Assembly (NCBI RefSeq): GCF_026015625.1
Contig: NZ_JAPDVG010000001.1
Span: forward strand, 868,001-932,000
DNA from: Segatella copri
GTDB lineage: Bacteria > Bacteroidota > Bacteroidia > Bacteroidales > Bacteroidaceae
DNA: 64,000 bases
Reading direction: 5' to 3'
Shown here: positions 60,072 through 64,000 of the stretch, piece after piece
How the letters are laid out: each line of letters opens with the position of its first letter
Position numbering within the stretch: position 1 is the stretch's first letter
Notes under the pieces: generated by a model
What the model was told of the DNA's origin: nothing
Databases searched by the model: none
The model's input: the letters and a program-made list of their open reading frames with translations, nothing else
Program-made: the position numbers and the translations under genes

Positions 60072-62672
60072 ATGAAACATATAGGTTGGTTTATTATTAT
60101 ATGGGCAATGCTTCTGGGCTTCAGTTTGCAGCTGAAAGCCCAGCATATCAGTGTGTCGGCACCAACACACGTGGCGGCGGGAGAAAACTTCCGTGTGGCC
60201 TATACCATCAATACACGTGATGTTGAGGAATTCCGCCTGGGCGGAGTAGGAGAAGGACTTGAGGTAATCGCAGGTCCTTACACCTCATCGCAGTCCAGTT
60301 ATCAGATGATCAATGGACATACTTCCTCTTCATCATCGGTAACCATTACCTATACGCTCTACGCAGCTAAGAACGGAACCTTTGGCATTGGTGCCTCTCA
60401 TGCCATCGTAAATGGTAAGAAACTCTCTTCCCATCCGGTTAAGATTACGGTTTCTGGCCATGCTGCACGCAACAACGGTGCACCTTCCATGCACGGACAG
60501 AATGATTATAATGAACCACGTATGCGAACTGCCGGATCAAGAATATCAGGCAGAGACCTCTTCATCAAGGTTACAGCCAACAAGCGACGTGTTCATGAAC
60601 AGGAACCGGTGCTCCTTACTTATAAGGTTTACACGCAGGTAGACCTTACTCAGTTGGAAGGCAAGATGCCTGACCTGAAGGGATTCCACAACCAGGAAGT
60701 TCCGCTGCCTCAGCAGAAGAGCTTCCATACTGAAACCGTAAACGGCCGACCTTACCGATGTGTTACATGGAGCCAGTATGTCATGTATCCGCAGATGACG
60801 GGAAGCCTCACCATTCCTGCCATTACCTTCAAGGGAATCGTAGTTCAGCAGAACAGAAATGTTGACCCGATGGAAGCTTTCTTCAATGGTGGCTCCGGCT
60901 ATGTTGAAGTAAAGAAAGATATTATAGCTCCTAGTGTGAAAATTCAGGTTGATCCATTGCCTCAGCGCCCTGCCAACTTCTCGGGCGGTGTAGGTAAATT
61001 CAATATTACTGCTTCCATCGACAAGAAGGAAGTAAAGGCTGGCGAACCTATCACCATTCGTGTCGTGGTAGGAGGAATCGGAAACCTGAAGTTGCTCAAG
61101 CAGCCTGTCATTACCTTCCCTAAGGATTTTGACAAGTACGATGCGAAGGTGACAGACAAGACCCGCCTTACAGCCAATGGCGTAGAAGGCAATATGATTT
61201 ATGACTTCCTGGCTGTGCCTCGTAATCAGGGAAATTATACCATTCCTGCGGTAGAATTCACCTATTATGATACTTCGGCTAACAAGTACAAGACAATTAA
61301 GACCCAGCCGTTTACGCTGAATGTAGATAAGGGCGATGGAACTTCAGACAATGAAACCTCAGATTTCAGCAACAAGGATAAGGACATTCATGCGCTGAAA
61401 CTGGGCAAGTCTAAGCTCCATGATATTGACGATATGTTCTACGGAAGCTTCGGCTACTGGACCAGTCTGCTGGTTCCATTGGCAGCCTTCTTTGCCCTGC
61501 TCATTGTTTTCCGCCGCCGTGCTCTCGAGAATGCCGACTTGGTGAAGGTCCGTTCCAACAAGGCAAACAAGATAGCAACCAAGCGCCTGAAGAAGGCTCA
61601 TCTGCTGATGCTCGGTGGCAAGCAGGAAGAATTCTACGATGAAGTGCTCCGTGCTTTGTGGGGCTATGTAAGCTACAAGCTCAACATGCCTGCCGAAAAG
61701 CTCTCACGTGAAAACATTCAGGCTATGCTCGAAAAACATTGTGTAGAGGAGAGAACTATTGAGAAGTTTACAACTGCGCTCGATGAATGTGAGTTTGAAC
61801 GCTATGCGCCGGGCGACCCTGCCGGCAATATGAACCGTACATTCGAATCAGCAATGACTGCTATTATGGATATAGAAAATGCTATCAATGCAACGCGTAA
61901 GCAGCGTAAGAAGAGTGCAACCGGATATTCTTTCGTCTTGATGATCATGATGCTGTTGGGCTGCTCGGTTTCTGCAGGCGCTGTAACCAAGAACAATGCT
62001 GATACGGAATATCAGAAAGGTAACTATCAGCAGGCCATACGCGACTATGAGGAAATATTGAACAACTATGGTGTTTCTGCCGAAGTTTACTATAACTTGG
62101 GCAATGCTTATTACCGTACAGACAATATTACCAAGGCTGTGCTCAATTATGAGCGTGCCCATCTGCTCTCGCCAGGCGATGAAGACATCAGTTTCAACCT
62201 GCAGTTTGCACGTAGCAAGACCATCGATAAGATTACGCCGGAAAGCGAGATGTTCTTCGTAACCTGGTGGAAGGCGCTGGTTAACTTTACGAGTGTTGAC
62301 TGTTGGGCTAAGACAGGCATCATAGCCATCATCATGGCGCTGGTTCTGGTCTTGGTTTATCTCTTCGGTTCGCATATCGTTTTGCGCAAGATTGGTTTCT
62401 TCGGTGGAATCTTCTTCGTGGCAGTCTTCCTGCTGAGCAATCTCTTTGCTTACCAGCAGCGGCAGATGCTCATCAATCGTACGGGAGCCATCATCATTGC
62501 TCCTTCTGTCAATGTGAAGAAGACTCCAGCCAAGACGAGCGTTGACCTCTTCCTGCTGCATGAAGGAACCCGCGTTGACATTACCGATAAGGCGATGAAA
62601 GGCTGGCGTGAAATCAAGGTAGGAGACGGCAGAGAAGGCTGGATTGAAACCAAGGCAATTGAGGAAATCTGA
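60072..62672 (+). CDS. BatD-BatE fusion protein
   Basis: 866 residues. Residues 1 to about 600 are BatD: signal peptide ending LKAQ, periplasmic oxygen-tolerance domains (YTINTRDVEEFRLGGVGEGL), a membrane helix near 468-485 and a cytoplasmic helical part. At about 618-635 a second signal-like segment (FVLMIMMLLGCSVSAGAV) opens BatE: TPR repeats (EYQKGNYQQAIRDYEEILNN), two membrane helices and a C-terminal SH3-like domain (SVNVKKTPAKTSVDLFLLHE, REGWIETKAIEEI). In Bacteroides these are separate genes; no stop or frameshift separates them here. Confidence 0.9.
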   Translation: MKHIGWFIIIWAMLLGFSLQLKAQHISVSAPTHVAAGENFRVAYTINTRDVEEFRLGGVGEGLEVIAGPYTSSQSSYQMINGHTSSSSSVTITYTLYAAKNGTFGIGASHAIVNGKKLSSHPVKITVSGHAARNNGAPSMHGQNDYNEPRMRTAGSRISGRDLFIKVTANKRRVHEQEPVLLTYKVYTQVDLTQLEGKMPDLKGFHNQEVPLPQQKSFHTETVNGRPYRCVTWSQYVMYPQMTGSLTIPAITFKGIVVQQNRNVDPMEAFFNGGSGYVEVKKDIIAPSVKIQVDPLPQRPANFSGGVGKFNITASIDKKEVKAGEPITIRVVVGGIGNLKLLKQPVITFPKDFDKYDAKVTDKTRLTANGVEGNMIYDFLAVPRNQGNYTIPAVEFTYYDTSANKYKTIKTQPFTLNVDKGDGTSDNETSDFSNKDKDIHALKLGKSKLHDIDDMFYGSFGYWTSLLVPLAAFFALLIVFRRRALENADLVKVRSNKANKIATKRLKKAHLLMLGGKQEEFYDEVLRALWGYVSYKLNMPAEKLSRENIQAMLEKHCVEERTIEKFTTALDECEFERYAPGDPAGNMNRTFESAMTAIMDIENAINATRKQRKKSATGYSFVLMIMMLLGCSVSAGAVTKNNADTEYQKGNYQQAIRDYEEILNNYGVSAEVYYNLGNAYYRTDNITKAVLNYERAHLLSPGDEDISFNLQFARSKTIDKITPESEMFFVTWWKALVNFTSVDCWAKTGIIAIIMALVLVLVYLFGSHIVLRKIGFFGGIFFVAVFLLSNLFAYQQRQMLINRTGAIIIAPSVNVKKTPAKTSVDLFLLHEGTRVDITDKAMKGWREIKVGDGREGWIETKAIEEI

Positions 62673-62702
62673 TTAAGATAAAATCTGATTAAAATAAAGA
62701 GA

Positions 62703-63407
62703 ATGGATTTTAGTAGGATACAAGATTTTGACATGCAGCTGTTGCATGTGTTTAACGGCAGCGAGAATGTCTGGCTCGATCAGATGGCGATGGCGCTTAC
62801 GTCGGGCTGGACATGGATTCCGCTTTATATCGTCCTCTTCGTTGTTGTGATAAGAAACAACGAGATGATGGGCCAGATTGCGCTCGTGGTAGGAGGAGCG
62901 GTGCTCTGTATCTTTCTGGCTGATGGACTGGTGGATGGAATCATCAAACCGCTGGCTGAAAGATGCAGACCTTCCAGCGACCCGATGTTCAAGTATACGG
63001 TTCAGGTGGTTGACAATATGCGCCTCAAGAGTTTCAGCTTCTGTTCGGCTCATGCAGCCAATACGCTTTCGTTAGCCATCTTCTTCTCGTTGCTTATCCG
63101 CAGCAAACTGGTTACGTGGACCCTGTTATTATGGTCGCTCGTGAACTGTTGGACCCGTCTTTACCTGGGTGTTCATTATCCGGTCGACATTCTTTGCGGT
63201 CTGGCTATCGGAGCTGTGGTGGGAGTTGTCGTTTATCTTATCTACATCAGGATGTATTACCGCATCTCCCCAAAGATTAAGTATATTTCCAACCAGTATA
63301 CGAGTACGGGTTACGACTATGATGATGTAGATAAAATCATGACCGTAGTGATATTTACCCTTATTATGGTTGTGTTTTATGCCACCTGTCAGATGGCTTA
63401 TCTTTAG
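62703..63407 (+). CDS. PAP2-family membrane phosphatase
   Basis: 234 residues, five or six membrane helices. Phosphatase motifs: KPLAERCRP (motif 1), FCSAHAANT (motif 2) and TRLYLGVHYPVD (motif 3, with Thr in place of the usual Ser before Arg). It probably removes phosphate from a lipid such as undecaprenyl diphosphate or lipid A. It begins 30 bases after batD-E and may be in the same transcript. Confidence 0.9.
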   Translation: MDFSRIQDFDMQLLHVFNGSENVWLDQMAMALTSGWTWIPLYIVLFVVVIRNNEMMGQIALVVGGAVLCIFLADGLVDGIIKPLAERCRPSSDPMFKYTVQVVDNMRLKSFSFCSAHAANTLSLAIFFSLLIRSKLVTWTLLLWSLVNCWTRLYLGVHYPVDILCGLAIGAVVGVVVYLIYIRMYYRISPKIKYISNQYTSTGYDYDDVDKIMTVVIFTLIMVVFYATCQMAYL

Positions 63408-63440
63408 TACAGAAATAAAAGTTCAAAAGTAAAATAAATA

Positions 63441-64000
63441 ATGGATACAAAACACATTAAGATTAGTGATTATAATTATGATTTACCGGATGAGCGCATC
63501 GCAAAATTTCCTATCGCCCAGCGCGACCACAGCAAACTGCTGGTCTATAAGCACGGCGAGGTAAGTGATGATGTTTTTCATCATCTTCCCACATATCTCC
63601 CTCAAGGAGCCTTGATGATATTCAACAATACCAAGGTGATACAAGCGCGTCTGCACTTCCGCAAGGAAACAGGTGCGCTTATTGAGGTTTTCTTGATGGA
63701 GCCTGCAGAACCTACTGATTATGAACTCATGTTCCAGACCACCGGACATTGTTCCTGGCTCTGCATGATCGGTAATCTGAAGAAATGGAAAGAGGGAAGC
63801 CTGAAGCGTGATTTCGAAATCAAGGGCCACAAGCTTACGCTCAACGCCACTATGCGACGCGGAGATGCTCTCGGTTCTGAGGCGCAGAAAATGGTTGCAA
63901 AAGGTGGAGGAACCAACTATTGGGTTGACTTCGATTGGGACAACGACAAGGTGTCTTTCGCTGAGATTCTCGAAGCAGTAGGCGAGTTGCCTATTCCTCC
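63441..64000 (+). CDS. queA: S-adenosylmethionine:tRNA ribosyltransferase-isomerase QueA, partial
   Basis: About 186 codons visible; the C-terminus is outside the window. MDTKHIKISDYNYDLPDERI then AKFPIAQRDHSKLLVY, LPTYLPQGALMIFNNTKVIQ and EAVGELPIPP match QueA. The Bacteroidetes form has a short N-terminal extension before DYNYDLP. It adds the cyclopentenediol part of queuosine to tRNA wobble positions. Confidence 0.95.
   Translation, partial: MDTKHIKISDYNYDLPDERIAKFPIAQRDHSKLLVYKHGEVSDDVFHHLPTYLPQGALMIFNNTKVIQARLHFRKETGALIEVFLMEPAEPTDYELMFQTTGHCSWLCMIGNLKKWKEGSLKRDFEIKGHKLTLNATMRRGDALGSEAQKMVAKGGGTNYWVDFDWDNDKVSFAEILEAVGELPIP

Overview
The window looks like a Bacteroidales chromosome, most like Prevotella/Segatella copri. 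The reasons are promoters with a TAnnTTTG -7 box (often TAnnTTTGCACCCG), a short primary sigma factor without region 1.1, no Shine-Dalgarno pattern, a type IX secretion plug protein, a Bat (aerotolerance) operon, an HU-HIG protein, a smalltalk micro-protein, and DUF4468, DUF5675 and DUF5686 families. All assignments come from reading the sequence; no database search was run.

Layout. 1-11.6 kb (mostly minus): partial DUF5686 protein, primary sigma factor, MORN-GH25 muramidase, TilS, KdsB, then a four-gene TolC/MacA/MacB-type efflux operon. 11.8-18.3 kb (plus): MetA, U32 protein (RlhA-like), membrane lipoprotein, TonB-dependent receptor. 18.3-27 kb (minus): T9SS plug protein, two tRNA-Glu, two tRNA-Ser, an unassigned structured RNA, HD hydrolase, MenA, Porin_10-type protein, DUF4468 protein, TrxB. 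27.2-28.3 kb: P-loop/CYTH fusion protein.

28.4-46.8 kb is the accessory part. It opens with a DUF1016 nuclease gene whose 5' end is made of palindromic repeat DNA, then an IS110-family element. The noncoding left end of that element reads as a bridge RNA, and its guide loops match both insertion flanks. Next come HU-HIG, a smalltalk micro-gene and a secreted protein. From about 33.9 to 42 kb the DNA is visibly AT-rich and mosaic: four copies of a conserved 88-bp core, a truncated ORF6N regulator, Rhs fragments, a probable toxin tail, several orphan small membrane or lipoproteins (possible immunity proteins), and an IS4 element. A VirE_N/DUF3987 gene and a DUF5675 gene close the region.

46.8-64 kb returns to core genes: ModF-like ABC protein, RuvC, MBL hydrolase, RsmG, HAD phosphatase, PanB, an MFS transporter, the full moxR/DUF58/batA/batB/batC/batD-E operon with BatD and BatE fused, a PAP2 phosphatase and the start of queA.

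The most interesting signals are (1) the IS110 element with a readable bridge RNA and target, (2) the repeat-linked Rhs toxin/immunity remnant array, (3) families of degenerate heptamer arrays between genes and even inside one gene, (4) palindromic operator-like sites around and inside the ORF6N gene, and (5) the structured RNA at about 20.2-20.5 kb.
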